Origin: Phycisphaerae bacterium
GTDB lineage: Bacteria; Planctomycetota; Phycisphaerae; UBA1845
Direction: 5' to 3'
Length of the DNA: 21,364 bases
Assembly (NCBI GenBank): GCA_021604825.1
Contig: BQJS01000070.1
Coordinates: 1 to 21,364 of the forward strand
A program made the position numbers and the translations under genes. Every line of letters begins with the position of its first letter. Within the stretch, counting starts at the first letter, position 1. Of this stretch, positions 1 to 7,893 are shown piece after piece. Under the pieces are notes generated by a model. It was not told the DNA's origin. It ran no database searches and saw nothing but the letters and a program-made list of their open reading frames with translations.

Positions 1-501
1 AGCCACCAGCTGCGGAAAGAACGACACGAACAGCGCAAACTTCAACAGACTCCGCGTCGGGGTCAGGCGCCCGCGATAAACATCGATCGTGTAACTCAGC
101 GATTGAAACGTATAGAAAGAAATCCCGACCGGCAGCAAGAACCGATGCGACCAATTCGGCGCATCGAATCCAAACGCACCAGCCCCCGCAGCAACGCTAT
201 CCCACAGGAAATTGAAATACTTGAAGAAGACCAGTACGCCAAGATTTCCGGCGAGACTCGCGATCAAGAGCAGTCTGCGAGACGTCTTGCTTTGCGTCTT
301 GGGCAGCGCGAGACCGACGAAGTAGTCCAGCACCGTCGAACCCGCAAGCAGCGCCGCGTACCGATAGTCCCAACTCATGTAGAAGAAATAGCTCGCAACC
401 AGCAGCAGCGTGAGGCGCGCAGACGCCGACCGTCGAAGCCACCACGCACAGGCGACCACGATCGGAAAGAAAAGCGCAAACTCAATGCTATTGAACAGCA
501 T
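1..501 (-). CDS. MBOAT family O-acyltransferase (AlgI-like), N-terminal part, truncated by window edge
   Basis: This is the first 167 codons of a gene that runs off the left edge, so its C-terminus and catalytic His region are not visible. The N-terminus reads MLFNSIEFALFFPIVV, the usual opening of AlgI/PatA-type membrane-bound O-acyltransferases. Further on it has the family stretches LLPVGISFYTFQSLSY and FVSFFPQLVA. Several hydrophobic segments show an integral membrane protein. Family members move acyl (often acetyl) groups across the membrane onto exopolysaccharide or wall glycans. The ATG at 501 lies inside the end of the upstream SGNH hydrolase gene (14-base overlap), which implies translational coupling and a shared glycan O-acylation role. 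Family assignment is confident; the glycan acceptor is unknown. Confidence 0.9.
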   Translation of the reverse strand, partial: MLFNSIEFALFFPIVVACAWWLRRSASARLTLLLVASYFFYMSWDYRYAALLAGSTVLDYFVGLALPKTQSKTSRRLLLIASLAGNLGVLVFFKYFNFLWDSVAAGAGAFGFDAPNWSHRFLLPVGISFYTFQSLSYTIDVYRGRLTPTRSLLKFALFVSFFPQLVA

Positions 502-1618
502 CAGGCGGATCGATCCTCACTTGGGTCAATGGTTGCGCCGGAAGCGCGTTGATTTGCTCGGCGACAACGTCGGCCATCCGCTCATGTCCTCGCGGCGAAA
601 AGTGAATCGAGTCTCTAAAACAAGCCTTTTCTCTCGGAATCTCTCGGTCGGCGTCAGCCACCCGCACGCCAGTCACATTCGCCGCCTGCCGGATCGCATC
701 GTTGTACCGCTCGTACGCATCAATGAGCCCATCAACGCCAAGCTGCGGATTAAAAAAGCAAGCCGTCGCCGCCAACTTCGCCCGTGTGGCTGACGGTTGA
801 TCAGCCGAAAATGCACGGGCAAAAGTACAGACGATCACTTGTGCATGCGATTCCTGACACTCGCCAATCAATGTTGCCAACGATGATTCAAAACGTTCGA
901 CACCGCGCTGGTCCACGCGTCGATCGCGATTCCGCCGAAACTGCCCAGCCCGCAAGAACGCGGTGTTGGCCCGAACCAATTCATAAGCAAGCGACACGCC
1001 CTCGGCATAGCGCGACAACGACGGCAGCCCGTACGACACCGCCTGCGTGCCACCGCCAAACTGCCGACGTGTATGCGCCGCAAGATCCGTCGCCGCATGA
1101 CACACAACCACGACATCAGGCTTGAAGCGAACAAGCGAGCGGCGAAAATTCTCGAGGCTTTGCGTCACCGTGTAACCGGGCACCGCGCCATTCAGAACTT
1201 CATAACGCTGACCGCCCGGCTGCGCGTTGAGTCGCTCGGATAGACGCGTGGTCCAGATCTGCGCGTCATCGTCGTCGGGTTGGCCAAACGTCGTCGACGC
1301 TCCGATGCACAGAACGCGCGTCACGCCTGGCGCTTTGACAAGATCAAAATCCTGCCCGCGCAAGCCCCATTTGTTGATCGTGGTCTTGGCTTTGCCGACA
1401 CGCGACACCGCACCGGCTTTGATGACGCGACCGAGCTCTGGATCAGTTTCGTAGATTTCCTGCTGCGTACCCGTCTCACCACGCCGAACCCACGCACGGA
1501 CGCGTACCGTCGCCTCGGCCATCAGCAGAAAGGCTGCGGTCCAAACGAAGACGGCAAGGAGTCGGCGCGAACGAAATGCCGCCCCCGCCATTTGGATTTT
1601 CGGGGTTGATTCATGCAT
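488..1618 (-). CDS. SGNH/GDSL-type hydrolase or acyltransferase partner of MBOAT
   Basis: Protein of 376 residues with an N-terminal membrane anchor at about residues 19-38. SGNH blocks are visible: block I VLCIGASTTFG with the likely nucleophile Ser108, block II Gly in NGAVPGYT (Gly148), and block V DSIHFSPRGH with Asp336 and His339. Block III reads CHAATDL, so the usual Asn is Thr177. The start is set at the ATG at 1618, just before the hydrophobic segment. The reading frame stays open back to 1774, but that extension is basic and unlike the family. The gene overlaps the MBOAT gene by 14 bases. Such pairs, like AlgJ/AlgX with AlgI, O-acetylate exported polysaccharides at the cell surface. 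It could instead be an esterase that removes the same groups. Confidence 0.85.
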   Translation of the reverse strand: MHESTPKIQMAGAAFRSRRLLAVFVWTAAFLLMAEATVRVRAWVRRGETGTQQEIYETDPELGRVIKAGAVSRVGKAKTTINKWGLRGQDFDLVKAPGVTRVLCIGASTTFGQPDDDDAQIWTTRLSERLNAQPGGQRYEVLNGAVPGYTVTQSLENFRRSLVRFKPDVVVVCHAATDLAAHTRRQFGGGTQAVSYGLPSLSRYAEGVSLAYELVRANTAFLRAGQFRRNRDRRVDQRGVERFESSLATLIGECQESHAQVIVCTFARAFSADQPSATRAKLAATACFFNPQLGVDGLIDAYERYNDAIRQAANVTGVRVADADREIPREKACFRDSIHFSPRGHERMADVVAEQINALPAQPLTQVRIDPPDAVQ

Positions 1619-1767
1619 ACCTGTAAGGGTTATTTCGACCTTACGGCGTCCGGATTGGAGGTGTTTTCGGACCGTGGCAAGCCGATCGGCGATTGTCCTG
1701 CCTCCGACGCCGATACCGTCAAATCCTAGCCCAAATCCCCCTTCCGAAAGGCATCGTTTGGTCTGAA

Positions 1768-1773
1768 TTGACA
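1768..1773 (+). promoter_or_regulatory. Candidate -35 box (TTGACA) in the divergent region before the GT-C/TPR gene
   Basis: A perfect TTGACA stands about 90 bases before the ATG at 1862, in the 243-base region between the divergent SGNH and GT-C/TPR genes. No good -10 box lies 16-18 bases downstream (best GATTTG at 1790-1795), so this is only a weak promoter candidate. Nothing else was recognised in 1619-1861. Confidence 0.22.
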
Positions 1774-1861
1774 AGTAGTCGTCGCTAGCGATTTGCCCGA
1801 TCGCCGCGTGGCTGTGACAATCGATCCATTAGCCCGAGCAAGACCAGCAGCCGGAACGTCA

Positions 1862-4372
1862 ATGCAAACGATTCAACCGAAACCATCCGATCGAATCGCC
1901 CTCGCGATCATCGTTCTCGCCGCGATCGTCATGGGTGCGCCATCGATTGACGGCGGCTACCTTTCTGGCGACGACATTCAACTCGCCCGCGATCATTATC
2001 TCGTCAACCGGCCGTCGCTATCACACGCGGGGCAGCTGTTCACGATAGTCCACCGCGACCTCTACCAACCGATCGCGATGCTCAGCCTCTCGCTCGACTT
2101 CGCCGTCATCCGCATCCTCGGACTCACACCGACCGACGCCAGCATGAATTCTATCGCATGGGTCGCGCACGCTCACAACGTCGGGCTGCACGCGATCAAC
2201 GCACTGCTCGTCTTCCTATTGCTTCTGCGCATCACGAACCGCCGTGGATTGGCATTCGTTGCTGCGATGATTTTTGCGACGCATCCGCTCAACGCAGAAG
2301 CCGTCGCTTGGATCAGCGGACGAATGATGTTGCTTTCTACGATGTTCCTGCTGCTGACCATTCTAACAATGGAGAAGTGGCGAGCGTCTTCGCGTTGGGG
2401 ATGGTTGGCCGCTTCAATCGCACTAGCCACCCTATGCATGATGAGCAAGGTCCGCGTGTGCCTTCCCATGCTCCTCCTCATCCCACCCTTATATACAAGC
2501 ATGAAACCCGCCAAACGCTGGTGGGCGGGCTGGGGTACGATCTCGCTGATTTCACTGGGATTCGCACTACTCAACTGGAACGCCAGCCGCTCGATGATCC
2601 AGGATGGCGTCGGGCAATTGCAAGGGTCTGCCGTCGCGCGAACGATCCTAGCCCTTGGCTGGTACTTGAAGCGGCTGTTCGTTCCCATTGGGCTGTCACC
2701 GTTTCACCCAACCGAGCAGAACATTTCATGGACCCATCCCGACCTCATCATCAGTCTCGCGATCGTAGGAATTGCATTCATCGGCGTTGCTGCGTCTCTG
2801 CGCAAGACGCGAACAGGTTGGCTCACAGCGCTGTGGATCATCGCAGCACTTGCAGTTACCTTGCCATGGATCCCTTCGCGAAACCAACTCGTCGCCGAAC
2901 GTTACATGTACCTTCCAATGGTCGGCGCGTGCTGGCTGATCGGAGCGCTCCTCACCCATCTCGCCGAAGCCGTTCTGCGAAACGCGCCGCGAGGTACACG
3001 CGTTGGCATCGGTTTCGGCGTGCTGGTCACGATCATCGTCGCGCTTGTGTCGCTGAGCTGGCAGGCGATCCCGCATTATCGCAACGACATCGCCAGGTCG
3101 GCGAGGATCTTGGCGCTCTATCCGGACCATCCCGATTCTGCGACTGCCCACGGTTGGAGTCTTTTTCTTGGTGGCCAATACAAGGACGCCATCGATGTCG
3201 CGTCGAAATCCTTAAAGCGACCCGATGGTCAAAAAGCTTGCGAGGCAAAGCAGATCATCGGCATGGCGCAACTCGCATTGGGTCGAATTGACGAAGCGAT
3301 CAAATCCCTCAAACAAGCCGTAGCCGTCGACGCCAAAGACGGCAAAGCCCACCACCGGCTGGGCATCGCACTTGAACGCGCGAATCGCTACGAAGATGCA
3401 CTTACCGAACATCAAGAATGCGCTCGGTTGCTCCCAAACTTTAACCCGGGCTTGCTGCGATTGGCCCGCGTCCACCAACACTTGAAGCAACCCGGCCAAG
3501 CCCAACGCATCTACGAACAGATGATCGAAAACAATCCCTTCGACCCCGTCCCCATCGCGTCGATCGCCGAACTCGAGATGGCCACCGGACAGTACGAATC
3601 TGCATTAACACGGCTCGAAGATTTGCTGACCCGATACGCAACCTATTTACCTGCCCAAATCAATGCAGGCATGTGCGCAAACGCCTTGCAACGATTCGAC
3701 GTAGCTGCCAAGCATTTTCGCAGCGCGCTGGCGATCGACGCCGAGTCCGAACTCGCGACACGAGGACTCGCCGAAAGCCTAATCGCCCAGTCCGATCGAA
3801 CCACCGCCGCGCAAGTCATTGACTCGTTCTTAAACCGCCATCTGACCAACCGCAATTTGCTCGACCTATCAATTCGCAACGCTTTGGCAATGGGCAATTC
3901 AATGACCGCCGCCTCGCATCTGGTTCGTGCGATCAAAATCGAACCGTCGGCTGCCGACCTGCTCGGCAAATACGCATGGTTGTCGGCGCTCGCCAATCAA
4001 TGGCCGCTGGCTAAGCAATCAGCAAGCAAGGCGCTTTCAATCGCACCAAACGAACCCTACGCGCGATTCGTAGCATGCGGAATTGCGATCAGAAATGATG
4101 ACGCCGATGGCGCAATCGAACTTGCAGAGGAATTATTACGCGATCAAAATTTGGCCAGTAGCCGGCGTTTCGACGATTTCAACGCAGTCTTACAGGCATG
4201 CGCCGAATCCGCCCCAAACAACCCCTGGCCCTACTACGTGCTATGTCTTTCCAGCAGTCGAATGAATCACACGGAATTGGCCACGCTCGCCGCCACCGAA
4301 TTCAAGAAGCGCATCAACTCGCCAGAGTGGACAGCCAAGATTGATGCATTAATCACACCATCGGGCAATTAA
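1862..4372 (+). CDS. GT-C-fold membrane glycosyltransferase-like protein with C-terminal TPR domain
   Basis: Protein of 836 residues. The N-terminal half is a multi-pass membrane domain. An Asp-Asp pair (Asp37-Asp38, in GGYLSGDD) follows the first membrane segment, as in GT-C lipid-sugar-dependent glycosyltransferases. His141 opens HPLNAEAVAWISGR and Glu346 opens ERYMYLP; both stretches are typical of the TMTC-like/bacterial GT-C TPR family. From about residue 405 the protein is alpha-helical TPR repeats, for example LGRIDEAIKSLKQAV. It probably transfers a sugar from a polyprenyl-phosphate donor outside the membrane, with the TPRs binding a partner or substrate. The frame is open from a TTG at 1793, but the ATG at 1862 directly precedes the first hydrophobic segment and is preferred. 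Its TAA interlocks with the stop of the convergent YkgJ-type gene. Donor and acceptor are unknown. Confidence 0.85.
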   Translation: MQTIQPKPSDRIALAIIVLAAIVMGAPSIDGGYLSGDDIQLARDHYLVNRPSLSHAGQLFTIVHRDLYQPIAMLSLSLDFAVIRILGLTPTDASMNSIAWVAHAHNVGLHAINALLVFLLLLRITNRRGLAFVAAMIFATHPLNAEAVAWISGRMMLLSTMFLLLTILTMEKWRASSRWGWLAASIALATLCMMSKVRVCLPMLLLIPPLYTSMKPAKRWWAGWGTISLISLGFALLNWNASRSMIQDGVGQLQGSAVARTILALGWYLKRLFVPIGLSPFHPTEQNISWTHPDLIISLAIVGIAFIGVAASLRKTRTGWLTALWIIAALAVTLPWIPSRNQLVAERYMYLPMVGACWLIGALLTHLAEAVLRNAPRGTRVGIGFGVLVTIIVALVSLSWQAIPHYRNDIARSARILALYPDHPDSATAHGWSLFLGGQYKDAIDVASKSLKRPDGQKACEAKQIIGMAQLALGRIDEAIKSLKQAVAVDAKDGKAHHRLGIALERANRYEDALTEHQECARLLPNFNPGLLRLARVHQHLKQPGQAQRIYEQMIENNPFDPVPIASIAELEMATGQYESALTRLEDLLTRYATYLPAQINAGMCANALQRFDVAAKHFRSALAIDAESELATRGLAESLIAQSDRTTAAQVIDSFLNRHLTNRNLLDLSIRNALAMGNSMTAASHLVRAIKIEPSAADLLGKYAWLSALANQWPLAKQSASKALSIAPNEPYARFVACGIAIRNDDADGAIELAEELLRDQNLASSRRFDDFNAVLQACAESAPNNPWPYYVLCLSSSRMNHTELATLAATEFKKRINSPEWTAKIDALITPSGN

Positions 4373-5685
4373 GAATCGGCCGAATCGGCTTCGACTTGCA
4401 CCGGCGCAGGGACCAGCGACATCAACCGCAAGCTCTGAAGCGCCACCGTCGGACTCTGCAGTTGGTTGGTAAACCAACCAATGATGTTCTGATCAAAGAG
4501 TCGCTGCTGACTTGCAAGGTGGAATTCAACGCGGTTCAACCCCAGTCGCACCAACGATTCGTCGAGACGATTCTTACCCGCGTGTTGCGCCTCAGCCCGT
4601 GCGAAGAATATCACCGCACTGAAGTCGTGAATGTGCTGATGCATGCCGGCGATGATGCTCAAACGCGTACCCATCAACGTACGCTGCCAGATGCGCGAAC
4701 GCATGTAACGAAGCAGCAAATCGGTCGCGGCATCGTCCAAGTCCGGTTCAACCGAGTGGGCCAACACTTCGTTGATGTCAATATTGCGCCCCAACAACCG
4801 CGAGGGGTACACACCATTTAAACGCGCGAGCGACATCAGCTTCGGAAACATCGTCAACCGCTTCCAAAAACTCATGCTAAACGATGACGATGCTGGCACG
4901 GTGTCACGAAACACGGTCGACGCAAACAGCAACCGCGCCGGACTCGAGGCTTCTGCCGGCTTGGTGTATGCAGTGATTTCCGTTACGCCGGGCATGTCGG
5001 GAAGCTTTGCGTCCGTGCGCAACAACTCGATAAGCGTTGCATCAGTGTCATTGGACGACACCTGCTGCTTGTAACGTCGCACGCCAACCAACAGTGAAAG
5101 CGCCGCCGAGAAACGCGTCCACATATCCCCGTCGCGCGATGACTCAAAAGTTCGCCACAACCGATCATACAACGCTTCAGCCTCATCCACCGAGAGCGTG
5201 CATTGCGGATCGAGTTGGATGCGTGCATCCTTGCTGACCGCCCGCTCGCTGGCTTCGACGACGGCTTGAATGTCTTCGAGTTGTTCGGTTAATTGCGGAC
5301 CGCGCTGCGACTGGACAGCCGGGCAGCCAAAGTCGACGGAGACACGGTCATCGATGGGCGTTTCGGTGACCGTGTAAGGAAACTTCAAACACGGGTAAGG
5401 CTTGGCTTCCGGGCCCATTTCCTTGTGGATGATGCACAGACCGTCGGCATCAAGAAACAAGCAGCGCGTCCCCTCACCTTTCGCCAAAACGAAATACTCT
5501 TCGGGCGTTTCCTTTTCGGCGCGGTAAAACTCTTTGCCAGCTAACTGCGGATACGCACTGAAATCGTGCTGTTTGAGCGCTTCGGCTTTATCGCGCTCGA
5601 TCAGCGTACCCCAAGGCTGATCGCAACACTTGGTGCAACTACCGCACGAGAACTTCGTTTCTGGATCGAGTACCTGGAGGCGCAT
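4369..5685 (-). CDS. YkgJ family cysteine-cluster protein with long C-terminal extension
   Basis: Protein of 438 residues. The first ~125 residues hold the YkgJ (CxxCxxCC) zinc or iron-sulfur-binding module: Cys14, Cys17, Cys20 and Cys21, then Cys75, Cys84, Cys99 and Cys121, with CIIHKEMGPEAKPYPCLKFP around the middle pair. The remaining ~310 residues have no family I can name and look soluble and helical. The start is well supported: AAGGGA lies six bases before the ATG on the minus strand. The stop codon shares a TTAA with the convergent GT-C/TPR gene. YkgJ domains are reported in proteins of uncertain function and in some flagellin N-methylases, so no reaction is assigned here. Confidence 0.88.
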   Translation of the reverse strand: MRLQVLDPETKFSCGSCTKCCDQPWGTLIERDKAEALKQHDFSAYPQLAGKEFYRAEKETPEEYFVLAKGEGTRCLFLDADGLCIIHKEMGPEAKPYPCLKFPYTVTETPIDDRVSVDFGCPAVQSQRGPQLTEQLEDIQAVVEASERAVSKDARIQLDPQCTLSVDEAEALYDRLWRTFESSRDGDMWTRFSAALSLLVGVRRYKQQVSSNDTDATLIELLRTDAKLPDMPGVTEITAYTKPAEASSPARLLFASTVFRDTVPASSSFSMSFWKRLTMFPKLMSLARLNGVYPSRLLGRNIDINEVLAHSVEPDLDDAATDLLLRYMRSRIWQRTLMGTRLSIIAGMHQHIHDFSAVIFFARAEAQHAGKNRLDESLVRLGLNRVEFHLASQQRLFDQNIIGWFTNQLQSPTVALQSLRLMSLVPAPVQVEADSADS

Positions 5686-5831
5686 AGCGTGTCCCTTCTT
5701 ACCTGTGCAGACGGCATTCTTTAGGCTCTGTCGGAAGGCTCGAGGGCACGCTTAACGCCGCGTACCACAATTCGGAAGATATTCGGCCGGTGCAAAACAC
5801 TGGGCCGATAAAACACGCCTTAGCCCGCGAT

Positions 5832-6575
5832 TTATTGAGCGAATTTGTTTCGATGGCCCGTGGCTTGCAACAATGGCGCAACCACATTTTGGGCACTGAG
5901 TTGCTCTGTGACGACGTCTCGTTGTTGCGAGGCGGCAGAGACTGAGGAAGGTTTGATTCGCGCTGGCACGCCCACGACGGTTGACTGCGACGCGACATCG
6001 TCGATGACAACCGCCCCCGCCCCAACGATGGCGTGGTGTCCGATCTGCACCGATTGGATCACGGTCGCTCCGATCCCGATAAACACCCCGGCTTGGATAT
6101 TCACGCGCCCGGCGATACGTGCACCTGGGCAAACATGGCTACCCGGTGCGATCATCGATTCGTGATCGACGATGCATCCGGTGTTGAGGATGACCGAATC
6201 GCCGATGTGACAGTGGGCACAGACCAAGGCGCCGGCTGCGATGACAATGTTGCTACCGAGTGAAACGCTTTGAGCCAGGTTGGCGGACGGGTGGATGGCA
6301 TTGATGAGGACGAACCCCATTGAGGAGATCTTGTCGGCAAACTCTCGGCGGATGCCGTTGTCGCCAATCGCAACGATTGCGGCATCGACGCCCAACTCGT
6401 CACGCAGGCGTGGCAAGTCGTCGAGCGTGCCCAAGACCGGCTTACCGTCCATCCGGCTGCCGGTCAGCGACGGGTCGGAATCGACGAAGCCAGCCACCTG
6501 ATGGGCAGCACTTCGAAGCAGGATGTCGAGGACGACGCGGCCATGCCCGCCAGCACCCGCAATGACACTTCGCAT
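5832..6575 (-). CDS. NeuD/PglD-type sugar O/N-acetyltransferase (left-handed beta-helix)
   Basis: Protein of 247 residues. The N-terminus IAGAGGHGRVV (residues 5-15) is the nucleotide-sugar-binding glycine-rich loop of the PglD_N domain. From about residue 100 to 206 come hexapeptide repeats forming a left-handed beta-helix. The catalytic His-Glu pair is His138-Glu139 in IVDHES, matching the His-Glu of PglD. The repeat domain ends in VVGVPAR, the usual acetyl-CoA-site ending. The likely reaction is acetyl-CoA-dependent acetylation of a UDP-linked amino sugar for surface glycan synthesis. The last ~40 residues are non-conserved. The start at 6575 has only a weak ribosome site (TTGGAAAC). It is followed on its strand by the YkgJ-type gene 146 bases downstream and is divergent from the EpsI-like gene. 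Confidence 0.9.
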   Translation of the reverse strand: MRSVIAGAGGHGRVVLDILLRSAAHQVAGFVDSDPSLTGSRMDGKPVLGTLDDLPRLRDELGVDAAIVAIGDNGIRREFADKISSMGFVLINAIHPSANLAQSVSLGSNIVIAAGALVCAHCHIGDSVILNTGCIVDHESMIAPGSHVCPGARIAGRVNIQAGVFIGIGATVIQSVQIGHHAIVGAGAVVIDDVASQSTVVGVPARIKPSSVSAASQQRDVVTEQLSAQNVVAPLLQATGHRNKFAQ

Positions 6576-6934
6576 GTTTCCAACGCCCCATTGACCGATG
6601 AATCACTGTGAAATCAGCGCCTCTTACCCTCTTGAATTTATCGGACGGAACGGGAACCATCTGAACTGGACGGGCGGCTTCGACGTAGGAAGCCATCAGA
6701 CGGGGCGGCATTTGAGATTGACTTGGGCAACCTCGACGAAATTCCGATAAGTTGTTTATTGAATGAGGTTTAGCTGCAAGTAGCACCCAAGCCAACCCAA
6801 GGAATTCACAGTTCTTTCGGTTTGACGGTCTTCAGGGGGAGGATTACCCTCACGGGCTCGAATTGATTGATCTCAGAATGCGCTTGGAAATGACCGCCAA
6901 GGACGACTGAGTGTTCAACGCGACAGGATCAAAG
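6576..6934. other. 359-base intergenic region between divergent neuD-type and EpsI-like genes
   Basis: No convincing gene or RNA is seen. It must carry the leaders and probably the promoters of both flanking genes. The only -35-like words are TTGACT at 6718 and TTGAAT at 6632, and neither has a good -10 box at the right spacing. A short GAGG/CCTC inverted repeat lies near 6839-6852. Confidence 0.6.
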
Positions 6935-7720
6935 ATGGAAGATCAAAATCGGGCGCGGGCCCACGGACTACTTGGCATTCCATTCCTCTTGGCCTGCGCG
7001 ATGCTCTTGACCGCTCATTTCACGATGGGCAGGCAGTTCTTCAAACATGGATCCAGTGGTGCGAAGGAGATGTTGGAACTTCGCAAACCGATGGGCGAAA
7101 TGAGCAAGGAAGATTTGGGTCGTTACCGATTTAACTCCAACCTGAACATCAGCCCGGAAGTCGAAGACGCCCTTGGTGCCAAGGACTATTTGAGTTGGCT
7201 TTTCATCGATTCATCCGTCAATAAAAAAAATCCGCTGCACTACATTCGACTGTTCGTCACTTATTATTCAGGCGGCAGAGACTTGGTTCCGCACACGCCT
7301 GATGAGTGCTTTCTCGGGGCAGGATATCGAGCCATTGAAAAAGACAACATCACGATGCCGATCGATTCGCTCGACCTCGACCTACCGATACGCGCCCTGA
7401 CATTTCAAAAAAGCGACGTCTTTGGCCGCGACAAGCCGACGGTTATGTACACGTTTCATTGCAATGGTGACTTCACGGAAACACGTAACGGCGTTCGCAG
7501 CAGAATCAATTCGCCGCTGAACAAATACGCTTACTTCTGCAAGATCGAAATCAGCTTCGGTGGATCAAGCCGAGATGTTGGCAGTCCAGGGAGAGCAGAA
7601 AGCATCCAAGCCGCTCAGGAATTCTTGGATATTGTGCTCCCGCGGCTGGTAAACGATCACCTGCCGGATTGGGAAGCTGCGATCGCAGAAAATGAGCCGA
7701 AGCCCGAAGCGGTAAAGTAG
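6935..7720 (+). CDS. Exosortase-associated EpsI-like protein
   Basis: Protein of 261 residues with one N-terminal membrane segment (about residues 11-30) and an extracytoplasmic domain. The diagnostic stretch is PHTPDECFLGAGY, with His120, Pro122, Cys125 and Gly130. It matches the H-x-P-E-x-C...G motif of EpsI/DUF3485 proteins, which accompany exosortases or are fused to them in polysaccharide-export loci. The C-terminal helix follows SIQAAQEFLDIVLPRLV. The ATG at 6935 has AGGA six bases upstream and is preferred over the GTG at 6911 in the same frame. It is followed by the giant TPR gene 173 bases downstream, the pairing expected next to an exosortase. No exosortase gene is in this window, so the partner is elsewhere or outside the ends. 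The molecular role of EpsI is poorly known. Confidence 0.78.
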   Translation: MEDQNRARAHGLLGIPFLLACAMLLTAHFTMGRQFFKHGSSGAKEMLELRKPMGEMSKEDLGRYRFNSNLNISPEVEDALGAKDYLSWLFIDSSVNKKNPLHYIRLFVTYYSGGRDLVPHTPDECFLGAGYRAIEKDNITMPIDSLDLDLPIRALTFQKSDVFGRDKPTVMYTFHCNGDFTETRNGVRSRINSPLNKYAYFCKIEISFGGSSRDVGSPGRAESIQAAQEFLDIVLPRLVNDHLPDWEAAIAENEPKPEAVK

Positions 7721-7736
7721 ACAACGCGGGCTTGAA

Positions 7737-7765
7737 TTGGGCAAAGTCACAAATCAAGTTATGAT
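7737..7765 (+). promoter_or_regulatory. Candidate sigma-70-type promoter for the giant TPR gene
   Basis: TTGGGC (7737-7742) and TATGAT (7760-7765) are 17 bases apart, the ideal spacing, with the -10 box one mismatch from consensus. It lies just after the EpsI-like stop (7720) and about 130 bases before the ATG at 7894. The giant TPR gene may therefore be transcribed separately from the EpsI-like gene. Confidence 0.4.
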
Positions 7766-7893
7766 ACGTCGCTGACTTAATCGGCGCTGGGCAATGCAAT
7801 CTGGTCCGGTTTGGCTGAAGTTCACGAACCGTGAGTCGTCGCTGTATTCGTACGCGGGGATTTCAAACCAATCAATTTCGACGGAATACTACC

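Noticed and set aside
868..1134. 88-codon minus-strand frame inside the SGNH gene
   Set aside because: Alternative frame of a real gene, Arg/Cys rich, no motif.
1619..1774. 52-residue N-terminal extension of the SGNH protein
   Set aside because: Basic, low in hydrophobic order, placed before the expected membrane anchor, and not seen in such proteins; the ATG at 1618 is a better start.
2158..3291. Long open frame of 377 codons within the GT-C/TPR gene, another frame of the same strand
   Set aside because: Its translation is Arg/His/Ser rich, without domains, and the overlapping frame carries clear GT-C and TPR motifs.
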